DNA of 19,681 bases from Chlorobiota bacterium (GTDB taxonomy: Bacteria > Bacteroidota > Bacteroidia > Bacteroidales > JAADJA01): the NCBI GenBank assembly GCA_030592565.1, contig JAUVIX010000016.1, forward strand, positions 1 to 19,681. The letters run 5' to 3'. Within the stretch, counting starts at the first letter, position 1, and each line of letters begins with the position of its first letter. The notes under the pieces are model-generated. The model had not been told where the DNA came from, ran no database searches, and saw only the letters and a program-made list of their open reading frames with translations. A program made the position numbers and the translations under genes. This document shows, one piece after another, positions 1 through 8,300 of this stretch.

Positions 1-24
1 CAACTATTGCATAAACGGTTGTTT

Positions 25-180
25 TTTAGCAAACTCCAAAACACAAATGATAAATAACAAATAAATCTCAATTCAAAAAAAAACAATGAATAAAACGTCG
101 TCGTATTTTTGAAATTTCAATTATTAGAATTTGGAGTTTATTTGAAATTTGAATTTTATTATTTGTGATTTCCATTGTCA
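25..180. repeat. AT-rich imperfect inverted repeat
   Basis: Two AT-rich arms, about 30-95 and 116-176, are loosely reverse-complementary. The right arm reads TTTGGAGTTTATTTG and ATTTGTGATTT; the left arm carries the complementary words CAAACTCCAAAA and CACAAATGATAAATAACAA. Short open frames here have no protein-like composition. It is probably non-coding repeat DNA downstream of the kinase gene. Nothing else is recognisable in 1-348 apart from the GC-richer repeats listed next. Confidence 0.45.
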
Positions 181-210
181 TATCAATTTGTGCGCCCCTT
201 TTCCGGGGTC

Positions 211-262
211 TTATGGCTCGCAATGACGTTTCATTTAGACAGACTGCCATAGCATTCTCCCC
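211..262. repeat. Interspersed repeat, copy 1
   Basis: This copy contains GCAATGACGTTTCATTTAGA followed by CAGACTGCCATAGCATTC. The same two words recur in order near 335-366 (first word only) and 2909-3003 (both words). It resembles the widespread family of short bacterial intergenic repeats built round GCAATGACG. No coding function is apparent. The block between copies 1 and 2 (263-334) holds further GC-rich degenerate sequence such as CCCCTTCAGGGG. Confidence 0.6.
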
Positions 263-334
263 TAAAACTCATCCAACGATGTGGGATTGTGTGGCTGGTC
301 ATCCCCTTCAGGGGACCGAGGGGCGCGAAGGCGC

Positions 335-366
335 GTTGCAATGACGTTTTACTCGGACGGAATACT
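335..366. repeat. Interspersed repeat, copy 2, overlapping the kinase stop codon
   Basis: GCAATGACGTTTTACTCGGA aligns with copy 1 and with the copy near 2961. The TTA inside it is the reverse complement of the kinase stop codon at 349-351, so the last few residues of the kinase (ISIPSE) are encoded within repeat-like sequence. This suggests the repeat overran the 3' end of the gene. Confidence 0.5.
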
Positions 367-2806
367 GATTATCACTCTTGTACCTGCCGGATTACCGTGC
401 TCATCATATAAATCTTCAATTTCCTGCTTTATCCTGATTTTATATAGCTTGAAATAGAGATCGTAAATACTGTTCATAATTGCCAGCCCTTTTCCTGTAC
501 TGAACTGTTTTTGTTTTGCAGCTGATTCCCTGCCAACGCCATTATCTTCAACTATAATTTTTATGTGATCATAAAATTGTTTTATGTCAATGTTTAACTT
601 CCTGTCTTCTGTAATATGCTTTAACCCATGTTTAACTGCATTTTCTGCATAATTCTGAATTATCATTTTAGGTATTGTCAATTGTTGATCCACTTTCTGA
701 TCCACATTAATCAGGTAGTTGAAATTCTCTTTAAACCTTATTTTTTCCAGATCGAGATAATTTCTTGTAAAATCAATTTCTTCTTCAAGTGTCCTGGAAA
801 TCTTATCAGAAACTTCGAGTGATGACCGAATCAATTTTGAGAACTTGGTAAAGTAGCGATAGGCATTTTCTTTGTTTTCCTTATAAATGGCTGTACTTAT
901 AGAATTGAGTGCATTGAAAGTAAAATGGGGATCCATCTGGCTACGGATGGTTTTGAGTTGAAGTTCGGATATTTGTTTTTCGGTTTTTTCTCTTTGCTGC
1001 ATTCGCCTTCTGCGTAGGTTCAGGATGAAGTATCCTAAAAACAATAATAATAAAAAAATCAAAATATTTATACTGATCTTAAAAGTCAAAGTTTGCCAAA
1101 AAGACGGTACAATTTCAAACGAAACAGTTGCAGGCCTTCTACTCCAGACATCATCAATGTTTCGGGCTATTACTTCAAAAGAATATTTGCCCGGAGGAAG
1201 GTTGGTATAAGATGCAAACCGCTCAGAAGAAGTATGCGACCAGTCATTATCATAGCCGATGAGCTTATATTTGTATTTGATTTTTTCGGAAGCAGTAAAA
1301 TGTACGGAATGGAAATCTATTCTTACATTTTTTAAATAATACGGAAGTGCAATAACAGTATCTTTGTCATAAAAAATATTACAAGTTCGTACATCTTCAG
1401 GTTGAAAACCCATAGCTTTCATTTTATGAATATAGATTTTAGGATTTAGAGTATCACGCTCTAACCTGTCGGGATAAAACTTAACAACCCTGTCAGAAGC
1501 AGCAACCCAAATATTATTATCAGAATCTTTCAATATTCCGTTCCTGATGCAATCAAATCCTAAAAATCCTCTTGCTTCATCCAAAATTTCAATATTCTCA
1601 TCCAAATTTTCATAAAAAGCTGACAGGTCAAATAATGCCAATCCCTCGCTTACTCCCATAATAAGTTTAGTAGTATCTGTTTCAATAAATGAAACCACCT
1701 GAGATTTAAGGGTATTTTTGGCAACCTTAATGAACTCCTTGTAATTAAAAAAGTATAACCCTGATGTTGTCCCCAGCCACATATTTTTACGGTGATCCAT
1801 AAATATAGAAATAGCTCCGTGATCATAGTCGAATTGCTCATTGGGAAATTCAATGAACTCTTTGCCATCAAATATATTTAACATATATTCTCCACCCAGC
1901 CAGTACCGGCCAAATTTATCCTGTGCAATGGTTTTAATATATATCTTCGATTCATTGAATTTCTTTTCAAATAATCCAGGAGATTTCAAATTTTCCAGTA
2001 CGACTAACCCGGCCGTTGAAGCAGCCAGTAAACTGTTATTCAAGCTGTCTTCATATACATCTAAAACTGAGCCAATAGGGAATCCGGAAACAAGTGAAAA
2101 ATCACTACCGTCAAATTGCAGAATTCCATTCTCTCTTACCGGAAAATAAATATGGCGATTGGTTGCTAAAATAGCCCCTGTATAAAAATAGTTTCCTTGC
2201 ATTGTATTATAAACACCCTTGTAATCTGTTACCTTTTTGAACTGTTCTCCATTCCACATACTCAATCCGTCACCATACGAGGCAAACCAAATATTTTGTT
2301 GTTCATCCTCAACAATGCTCCATACATATTCATTAGCTCCTGTTTCGGTAGTGAAATTTTCAAAAGCACTGCTTATTTTTTTGTAAAAACCGGTTTCTGT
2401 GGCAATCCAAAGATTATCTTCCGTATCAACGAGGAGTTGATTTATAAAGTTGAATTTCCTTTTATACTCTTTTATTTCCGACCCATCAAAAACAAAAATT
2501 TTCTTCTGGCCTAATCCAAAATAGGCATTATTGTTATTATCAAAGTCATGTAATTCTAAACTCTTTACCATCAAACCTGCTAACTCCACCTTTGGTTCCT
2601 AACCAAAGATAACCCTTGCTGTCTTGAAACATTGCTATCACCTGGTTTTGAATAAGGCCGTCTTTTACTGTATAATGGCGGTAGCTGTATTCCTGAGAGA
2701 AAAGGCTGAAAGATAAAAGTAAAAAGACAAGAGATAGAAGTAGTCGTATGTTATTGTGAAATACTTGCACAAATCCAATTACTTTGAAATTATTTCGTTT
2801 TTGCAT
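349..2806 (-). pseudogene. LytS-type sensor histidine kinase with Reg_prop and Y_Y_Y domains, split by a frameshift
   Basis: This is a one-piece transmembrane sensor kinase in two frames. The 5' part starts at ATG 2806 (MQKRNN...), has a signal peptide ending near SLFSQ and the first propeller motif (YLWLGTKGGVSRFDGKEF), then stops at 2546. The 3' part carries on in another frame to 349. Skipping one base after the GKEF codons joins them as GKEF-ELHDFDNNNN, giving about 818 residues. The 3' part (numbered from the GTG at 2589) has further propeller repeats (DNLWIATETG, KNMWLGTTSG), a Y_Y_Y domain at about 430-495, one membrane segment at 505-524, the His_kinase motif SQMDPHFTFNALNS with phospho-acceptor His555, and a HATPase N-box (NYAENAVKHG) and G-box (EDNGVG). 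Such kinases usually partner a LytTR response regulator; none is in the window. All key residues remain, so the lesion is recent, phase-variable or a sequencing error. Without correction the sensor would be cut off after about 86 residues. Confidence 0.85.
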
Positions 2807-2869
2807 TACGATAACAGCCTTATTTTTGTAAAATGGAATAACCCTTAATATTTGAGCTAAATTAGTGTT

Positions 2870-2877
2870 CAAATGTA
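2870..2877 (-). promoter_or_regulatory. Putative -7 promoter box of the kinase gene
   Basis: The minus strand reads TACATTTG, a perfect match to the Bacteroidota -7 consensus TAnnTTTG. It would give a leader of about 58 nt before ATG 2806. I see no convincing -33 TTTG at the right distance. Confidence 0.4.
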
Positions 2878-2908
2878 CAAAAGAATAACCACTATACTTT
2901 AAAAATAA

Positions 2909-3003
2909 AAAACAGATTGCCACAGTATTCCACCCCGCATTGCCATTCTGTTGGTGCTTCGCAATAACGTTTTATTCTGGCAGATTGTTACGGAACTCCA
3001 TCC
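2909..3003. repeat. Interspersed repeat, copy 3 (two units)
   Basis: The block contains CAGATTGCCACAGTATTC (from 2911), then GCAATAACGTTTTATTCTGG (from 2961), then a second CAGATTGTTACGGAACTCC unit. These match the words of copies 1 and 2 in the same orientation. The kinase gene is therefore bracketed by directly oriented copies of the same repeat family. Confidence 0.55.
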
Positions 3004-3210
3004 CACTAGCTAACCTGTTGATTCCTCGTTATTTCAGCTCCATTAGGAGCAAAACGTTGGTAAAAGACAAGCAAAGAACCTTGAAGGCACTCTGTAAGAG
3101 TGCAACATCTATCTATCAAAGAACAAATATCTGCAAGATGTTCAGCACCTTGCTCCTCCGCTGAAGCTTCAGCAACACGCGGGCGGCGCAGTAATGTTTG
3201 TTATGGCTCC
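3004..3210. repeat. Degenerate intergenic repeat DNA with hairpins
   Basis: No gene is apparent. A hairpin pairs GTGCAACATCT (3100-3110) with AGATGTT-CA-GCAC (3136-3148), and GCTGAAGCTTCAGC (3160-3173) is a perfect 14-bp palindrome. The composition is GC-richer than the flanks. This looks like decayed repeat sequence continuous with the inverted pair at 3211-3480. Confidence 0.45.
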
Positions 3211-3480
3211 TTTTACCAACATCTGACCCCTCTGGGCATTGCCGTCAACTTAAGAGTTATTTTGTTGATGATTGTTAGATTTCACCTCACCCTATCCCTC
3301 TCCTCAAGGAGAGGGAAGAAGCTGTCGCGCAGGCCTTTCCTCTCCCGATGGGAGTTCCGATAGCTATCGGAAAAGGTGAGGGGTGAAAACATTTATCAAA
3401 TAACTTTATGCGCTGTAAATCAGCTATTAACAGTCTTAAGTTGACGCGTATGCCCGTTAGGGGCAGTATGTCGGTAAAAA
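3211..3480. repeat. Inverted repeat pair flanking an inserted element
   Basis: The left arm (3211-3262) contains TTTTACCAACATCTGACCCC, GGGCATTGCCG and TCAACTTAAGA. The right arm (3430-3480), read on the minus strand, gives TTTTTACCGACATACTGCCC, GGGCATACGCG and TCAACTTAAGA. They are about 50-bp inverted copies of one element, separated by about 170 bp that holds the element at 3280-3390. The right arm of the pair is followed to 3634 by AT-rich sequence with no recognisable feature. Confidence 0.65.
3280..3390. mobile_element. MITE-like non-coding element
   Basis: The segment begins TTTCACCTCACCCT and ends AAGGTGAGGGGTGAAAA, imperfect terminal inverted repeats of about 14 bp. Inside are a perfect hairpin, CCCTCTCCT-CA-AGGAGAGGG (3296-3315), and the 14-bp palindrome CCGATAGCTATCGG (3357-3370). 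It encodes nothing credible. Its position between the two arms of another repeat suggests insertion, though I see no clear target-site duplication. Confidence 0.45.
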
Positions 3481-3634
3481 ACATCAACCTCAAAAGCCAA
3501 GTGCCGTCAGGTACGATATGATTAATCGCACTCTTCGAAAAAGATTTTTGGCTATATCACAAATTCGCAAAGGAGTGTTAAAAAGTATTTTTATATGTAA
3601 AATATAAAGAATTTATAATCTTTCTTTAAGGAAA

Positions 3635-3667
3635 AAGGCTGACTGCAAAGGACTTGCAGTCAGCCTT
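3635..3667 (-). terminator. Intrinsic terminator of the hydrolase transcript
   Basis: AAGGCTGACTGCAA (3635-3648) pairs perfectly with TTGCAGTCAGCCTT (3654-3667) around the 5-nt loop AGGAC. On the minus strand the stem is followed by TTTTTCCTTAAAG, a T-tract. It lies just after the stop of the orphan sorting tail, so it terminates the unit 5190 to 3695. Confidence 0.85.
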
Positions 3668-3694
3668 ACTAACTAAATCAATCATGAAGAGAGG

Positions 3695-3808
3695 TTATTC
3701 AATTTTAACGATCTTTTGGACGCTTACACTGCTTGCTGTTTGTAATGTGCAGATGTAAACACCAACCGGCAGATCGTCAATAGCCGGGGTAATTGGTTTG
3801 GAAGTCAT
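3695..3808 (-). pseudogene. Orphan T9SS sorting-domain tail (37 codons)
   Basis: Starting from an ATG that overlaps the hydrolase stop codon (ATGA), this frame encodes 37 residues, MTSKPITPAIDDLPVGVYIC and then TLQTASSVSVQKIVKIE. The LPVGVYICTLQT...QKIVKIE part is the last third of a T9SS type A C-terminal sorting domain, parallel to LPVGLYTLRVQ...IIKIIKIK at the end of the hydrolase. It has no secretion signal or cargo. It is most likely the remnant of a former gene end left by recombination within sorting domains, or a tail reachable by frameshift. Independent translation by coupling at ATGA is possible but has no obvious purpose. Confidence 0.6.
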
Positions 3809-5190
3809 TTTATCTTAATTATTTTAATAATCTCAGATTTATCCCCGCTTTGTACCCGCAGCGTATATAATCCTACAGGTAGTTTTTCGGTGGTCAATTG
3901 GAAAGTATGGTTTCCCTTTTCAATTTGTCCATTGTAAATGGTTTCGACAAGCTGGCCGATCTGGTTATAAATGCGCAACTCCAGATTAGCATTTTGAGCA
4001 AGCTCCACTTCAATGGTCGAATTCGATTGAACAGGATTTGGATATACTTTTACATTGTGAGTAAATATAATGTCTTCTTCCACTTCCGAACTTTTAAAAA
4101 TATAGGGTTTATCCAGTAATTCAACGATTGCATGCGGATCGGAAATATGGGTATCGTGGCAGGATTCTTCTCCCAAAACTAAGAAGAATCTCTTCCCATG
4201 TTTATCCTTTGTCAGGTACTGATATAGTTCCCATTCTTCGTCAGGGGTCATCATTTTATCAAATTCATCTGCAACAATTGTGAGTTGAACACCGTTTTTC
4301 GATTTAAAAATCCCTTCATCCACTGTTGGTCGTGGTTTGTATGGATATGGTAGTCCGGGAGGAATTTGTGCTCCGCTTATTTGCAGAAGCAAAGGTGCAG
4401 GTTCAATACCATTATATCCGTTTGCCAGGACTTCAGCAGGAGAAGGTGCCCCAGGAACCATATCTGGTGCAAAATAGCAACAGGTATTTGTAAAAAAAGC
4501 AAATGGCCATACATAATACGGAAGATTAAGAACAGTTCCATACTCGGGAGTAAAATAATCAATGTAGTCAAATAAACCGGCTGAACCACCACCGTTAATA
4601 TAAGCCCAGTCCAGTGGACCAGGTATAGCAGGAGCCAGCAGAAGAGCATTTTTAATTTTATATTCCATTTTCAAATTTGACCCTTCATTTATCAGTTTTT
4701 GCTGCAGCAAGATTACCTCCAAACCTCCCAGACTATGGCCAAGAATAGTTTTAGGATATACATTCAAATCATCATTCAGGTAGCTTAACGCTCCTTCTAT
4801 AACAGCAAGATAATCTTCAATATACATATCTTCAAGTAAAAAGTCGCTACCCACAGGAAGACCGCTACCACCTCTTCCGGGCATATCAATGGCATAAAAC
4901 TCGTTTATCTCGGCTCCCTGAAAACTATCATCAAACAATGCTTCAGCAAAGGGCTTAAGACAATTGGCCGTGTGTGCCATACCCTCGATACCGAAAATTT
5001 TTCCGTGGTTGGCCCAATTGGTGGCATTTTCATTGACATATACATTTACATTGATGTCGATCGTAACACCGGGCTGGAATTCGATGTCTTCAATCAGAAT
5101 ATTGTAATCCATTGATGTTTGGGCATTACTGTACAATGCCATACACAGCATTAGAGCTGTAGTAAAAATAATTTTGGTTAATGTTTTCAT
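3805..5190 (-). CDS. Secreted alpha/beta hydrolase (lipase/esterase-like) with T9SS sorting domain
   Basis: The 461-residue precursor has a Sec signal peptide (MKTLTKIIFTTALMLCMALY, cut after about SNAQ). The body at about 30-360 is an alpha/beta-hydrolase fold: a segment ending IDMPGRGGSG (101-110) before the nucleophile elbow GHSLGG with Ser153, a likely acid in VADEFDKM (Asp308 or Asp311), and a likely base in EESCHDTH (His345 or His348). A paired-cysteine insertion (NTCCYF, 235-240) may form a lid. Residues about 380-461 are a type A T9SS sorting domain (VYPNPVQSN ... LPVGLYTLRVQ ... IIKIK), so the enzyme is probably exported through the outer membrane and surface-anchored or released. 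Substrate is unknown; an ester or lipid hydrolase is inferred from the fold. The gene upstream ends 67 bp away with its own terminator, so this gene probably has a separate promoter. The start ATG is the only sensible one before the signal peptide. Confidence 0.85.
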   Translation of the reverse strand: MKTLTKIIFTTALMLCMALYSNAQTSMDYNILIEDIEFQPGVTIDINVNVYVNENATNWANHGKIFGIEGMAHTANCLKPFAEALFDDSFQGAEINEFYAIDMPGRGGSGLPVGSDFLLEDMYIEDYLAVIEGALSYLNDDLNVYPKTILGHSLGGLEVILLQQKLINEGSNLKMEYKIKNALLLAPAIPGPLDWAYINGGGSAGLFDYIDYFTPEYGTVLNLPYYVWPFAFFTNTCCYFAPDMVPGAPSPAEVLANGYNGIEPAPLLLQISGAQIPPGLPYPYKPRPTVDEGIFKSKNGVQLTIVADEFDKMMTPDEEWELYQYLTKDKHGKRFFLVLGEESCHDTHISDPHAIVELLDKPYIFKSSEVEEDIIFTHNVKVYPNPVQSNSTIEVELAQNANLELRIYNQIGQLVETIYNGQIEKGNHTFQLTTEKLPVGLYTLRVQSGDKSEIIKIIKIK

Positions 5191-5218
5191 AATAATTTGT
5201 GTTTAAAATGATTAATAA

Positions 5219-5250
5219 AAAGCCAGTCCCACTTATGCAGGGCCGGCTTT
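5219..5250 (-). terminator. Terminator of the large secreted-protein gene
   Basis: AAAGCC (5219-5224) pairs with GGCTTT (5245-5250), extended imperfectly by GTCC/GGGC. On the minus strand GGCTTT runs into TTTATTAATC, a short T-tract. It sits between the stop at 5258 and the hydrolase start at 5190. Confidence 0.6.
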
Positions 5251-5257
5251 CTTCTAA

Positions 5258-8206
5258 TTAATATTTGATAAATTTTGTTGTGTGGATTGATTTATCTGTT
5301 GTAATTCGGCACACATAACTTCCTGATGGCAGCATGTTAAAATTAACAGGAATACTAACCTGACCTTCGTGCTGTTTCTCAGGTTTTATACTTAACACTT
5401 TCTGGCCTGTATAATTGAAAATCTCAACATGGACTCCTGAAGCATCTTTTAAGGTAAATGTTATATTCCCGTTATTGTTTACAGGATTAGGAACAATTGA
5501 AAGCCCTGATAAATTTTCAGACATGTTTTCTTCCATTCCTGTTAGTAAAACCAAAATGGAATTTGAACTTTCACTCAATCCGGCAGCATTATAAGCTCTG
5601 ACACGGTAATAGTATGGCATCCCCTGTTCGGGAACAGTTACCTGATGAAAAAGCACAAAACCAACATCCAGGCTGTCATAACCCGGAACTATTTCCGTAA
5701 AACCAGCATCTGTAGCCACATCAAGAATATATCCCAACACTTCATAATTAACTTCCCAGACAGCGGTGAATGAGATATTTGTTATATTCATAGGATCGAG
5801 AGCAACCGGTGGCTCCGGGATGCTGAAATATAGTGCACCCATATCCGATATTGTTCCGTCGGGATCAAAAATGGATGGATCGCCGGTATTTACACAGGGA
5901 GAGGCATTGCTTAAGTGATAATCGAAGGCGAGTTCAGAAGCAAATGCAGGGTCTTCGTCAATATTATTTTCATAAGTACCGGTTGCACCTATCCCATAAG
6001 GCCCGATTCCAGCCTCACCTCCGGATATGTCGCAATATTTTATATCGAGGATACAATCATTTGATGATACACTAATCTGTTTACCCTGGCTTGCTGTATT
6101 ATCAAAGAAAATGCAATTCACAAAATCAGGATTTGATTCTAAATATACATTTATTGCCCCACCCCAATGTTCAGCATGGTTCAGGCTAAATGTATTATTA
6201 ATTAATGTCGGGTTACTATTCCATATTTCAATGGCACCACCATCTTCATCGGCTGTATTATTGTGAAAAAGACAGCGAGATATATCAGGATTTGATCCTG
6301 TCAAACACATAATTGCCCCTCCTATATAAGTTGTATAATTGTTAAAAAATACACTATTGCGAATAACAGGGCTGCTGTTGTACAAACCAATGGCACCAGC
6401 ACAAGGGTAATATCCTCCCATTTGGAATATCGCTTTATTATACCTAAAAATACAATTATCAATCGTTACGTTATCAAAATTCGCTATTGCTATGGCTCCC
6501 CCTGCATTCAAGAGATTTTCACCATAAGCAGAACCATATTCAAAAATGCAATTATCAAAAGAGATTGATTCTGTGGCTACTGATTCAACTATGTCGAAAC
6601 CGCCCCAACCTTTGTCTGGGTTTACTGCGGTAAATACAATGCCCCCTGTATTTGTGTTATCGCCTTCGGCAACTACACTTCCTTGCACATTAATAGGATA
6701 ACGATCCATAAACTTTACCCAAACGCCCGGTTCAATAGTTAATGTTTCGCCATTGGGAACTGTAAGGTCCCCTTCAATAATATAGGGGCTACATGAAGCC
6801 ATCCAAGTACCCGAGACGTTTCCTTCATACACACGGGTGCAATTGCTTTGTTTAGCTGTCAGGTTTCCATTATCAATCTGGAAAAAATAGCCTGATCTAC
6901 CGTTGATACCGGAAAATACTTCTGTATCAGTTATTATATATTGCATTTGCACCTGACGCTTCTCCAAATCTTTTAAAAATGCCTGTGCAATAAATTGTAT
7001 GTCAGCTGAACTATTTTCAGATGCATCATAAACAATTGCGGGAGAGGTCTTCAGATTATACTCATTTTCACCAACTGCATTAATTGTATCAACCATAAAG
7101 CCAATAACCGGCTCGCCATCCAGTTCAACGGTCATAAGGCTGTGATAATAATTTAAGGAGTCAGGTCCAAACCAATCTTCGCCTTCAATGTCTTCACCAA
7201 GATCGCCAATTCCGGATTTCACCTTTATCTGGCCGGGAGTGTATCCCCTGTAATCTATTTGCAGGTAAAAATTTGTAAAGCCTTCACTGGTAGAAAGAAA
7301 ATGACTAAAAGCTGCATCAGGGTCAGTATCAATGTCATCATAATCCCGGGAGGCACAAAAATATGGGTAATTCAGATGACCTTCACGTAAAGGTTCAGGC
7401 CCTGTTCCATCGGTATCCCAGAAAGCCATTCCTTCATGATCTGCTGCCAGACCCTGAAAAGGAATTGTTGGCAGGCCTTTTTCGATGATCCCATCCTTTA
7501 CATTATAATATCCACCATCACGCCCGTTGTTGTTAAATAATCCAGCACTTGTTAAATGATAGGTTATGTGCATCTCTTCTCCTGCAAGGTCTTGTAAAAA
7601 GGCATTAGCGACCTCCTGAATTGCAGTGGAACTGGAACCTGAAGCATCGGCAGGCTTTGTAAATGAATTCTCGACTACCCAGTAATCTCCTCCTGCTGTA
7701 GGAATGCTCATATTAATATAGCCAATGACTCCGGAAATCATAGGCTCGCCATCAAGTTCAAACAGATACTCAAAATTGTAATAATTTGCATAATACATTA
7801 CACCTGTTATTAACCAGTCAACACCCTCAATATCATCTTCAAGGCTGCCGAGGCCAAATTTTACTTTTACCTGCTCGGCAGAAAAGCCATTATCAGTCAA
7901 TGCCTGTGCAAACAATGGAAATCCCGAAATAACATCCTGAAAGTGAAATCCAGCAGCATGAGGGGTGGTGTTGACATAATCGCGCGAAGATCCATAGTAA
8001 GGTTGGTTTGGGAACCCGGCAAGTGGGATAGCATGCCCCGTTGCAGCCGGTTCAGGCCCGGTACCATCAGCATCCCATCCAGCTGTGCCTTCATTTTCAG
8101 ATGCAAGACCCTGGAATTGGATCTGAGATTGTGTTGTAATTGCAGTTAACATAAACATTAATAATGTTGTTAACACGATTGCTAAAGTTTGTCTTTTTGT
8201 TTTCAT
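5258..8206 (-). CDS. Large secreted protein: duplicated unknown domain, beta-helix, Fn3-like, T9SS tail
   Basis: I place the start at ATG 8206 (MKTKRQTLAIVLTTLLMFML) because GGAGG lies 4 nt upstream and a signal peptide follows; 982 residues result. Two copies of a roughly 220-residue domain follow, beginning IQFQGLASENEG (about 29) and IPFQGLAADHEG (about 248); both contain DGTGPEP, SRDY, IEGxDW and ELDGEP. I do not recognise this domain. Residues about 463-743 form a right-handed beta-helix with polymorphic-outer-membrane-protein-like steps (DNCIFEYG, NSVFFNN, RCLFHNNTADEDGGAIEI). An Fn3-like domain spans about 796-888 (YYYRVRAYNAAG), and a T9SS type A sorting domain spans about 903-982 (IVPNPVNNNGNITF ... 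LPSGSYVCRI). It is probably a surface adhesin or carbohydrate-associated protein; no catalytic motif is evident. A -7 box and tandem 21-bp repeats lie upstream. Confidence 0.85.
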   Translation of the reverse strand: MKTKRQTLAIVLTTLLMFMLTAITTQSQIQFQGLASENEGTAGWDADGTGPEPAATGHAIPLAGFPNQPYYGSSRDYVNTTPHAAGFHFQDVISGFPLFAQALTDNGFSAEQVKVKFGLGSLEDDIEGVDWLITGVMYYANYYNFEYLFELDGEPMISGVIGYINMSIPTAGGDYWVVENSFTKPADASGSSSTAIQEVANAFLQDLAGEEMHITYHLTSAGLFNNNGRDGGYYNVKDGIIEKGLPTIPFQGLAADHEGMAFWDTDGTGPEPLREGHLNYPYFCASRDYDDIDTDPDAAFSHFLSTSEGFTNFYLQIDYRGYTPGQIKVKSGIGDLGEDIEGEDWFGPDSLNYYHSLMTVELDGEPVIGFMVDTINAVGENEYNLKTSPAIVYDASENSSADIQFIAQAFLKDLEKRQVQMQYIITDTEVFSGINGRSGYFFQIDNGNLTAKQSNCTRVYEGNVSGTWMASCSPYIIEGDLTVPNGETLTIEPGVWVKFMDRYPINVQGSVVAEGDNTNTGGIVFTAVNPDKGWGGFDIVESVATESISFDNCIFEYGSAYGENLLNAGGAIAIANFDNVTIDNCIFRYNKAIFQMGGYYPCAGAIGLYNSSPVIRNSVFFNNYTTYIGGAIMCLTGSNPDISRCLFHNNTADEDGGAIEIWNSNPTLINNTFSLNHAEHWGGAINVYLESNPDFVNCIFFDNTASQGKQISVSSNDCILDIKYCDISGGEAGIGPYGIGATGTYENNIDEDPAFASELAFDYHLSNASPCVNTGDPSIFDPDGTISDMGALYFSIPEPPVALDPMNITNISFTAVWEVNYEVLGYILDVATDAGFTEIVPGYDSLDVGFVLFHQVTVPEQGMPYYYRVRAYNAAGLSESSNSILVLLTGMEENMSENLSGLSIVPNPVNNNGNITFTLKDASGVHVEIFNYTGQKVLSIKPEKQHEGQVSIPVNFNMLPSGSYVCRITTDKSIHTTKFIKY

Positions 8207-8254
8207 AAATCCTCCGTTTTTTTTAGTTAGTTTTTCATTTATTAAGATTTGAAA

Positions 8255-8262
8255 CAAAGGTA
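8255..8262 (-). promoter_or_regulatory. Putative -7 promoter box of the large secreted-protein gene
   Basis: The minus strand reads TACCTTTG, a perfect TAnnTTTG box, giving a leader of about 43 nt to ATG 8206. There is no -33 TTTG at the usual 17-23 bp spacing (the nearest, CAAA at 8277-8280 on the plus strand, is only 14 bp away). This fits a promoter that needs an activator, and the tandem repeats at 8301-8342 lie at the right place. Confidence 0.45.
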
Positions 8263-8300
8263 CGACATCACGAAGGCAAATATGAACTAGATGTGTGAAC

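Noticed and set aside
68..250. Small minus-strand open frame in the left-edge region
   Set aside because: It lies across the AT-rich inverted repeat and the interspersed repeat, with low-complexity residues and no homologous-looking motif.
2546..2589. Programmed ribosomal frameshifting in the kinase
   Set aside because: I see no slippery heptamer or downstream structure of a known type; mutation or sequencing error is simpler.
3287..3493. Minus-strand open frame in the nested repeat region
   Set aside because: It runs through the MITE-like element and the right arm of the inverted pair, so it is a by-product of repeat DNA.
5258..8257. Longer N-terminus starting at 8257 for the large secreted protein
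   Set aside because: The ATG at 8206 has a good GGAGG site and is followed at once by a signal peptide; the longer start would also lie over the predicted -7 box.
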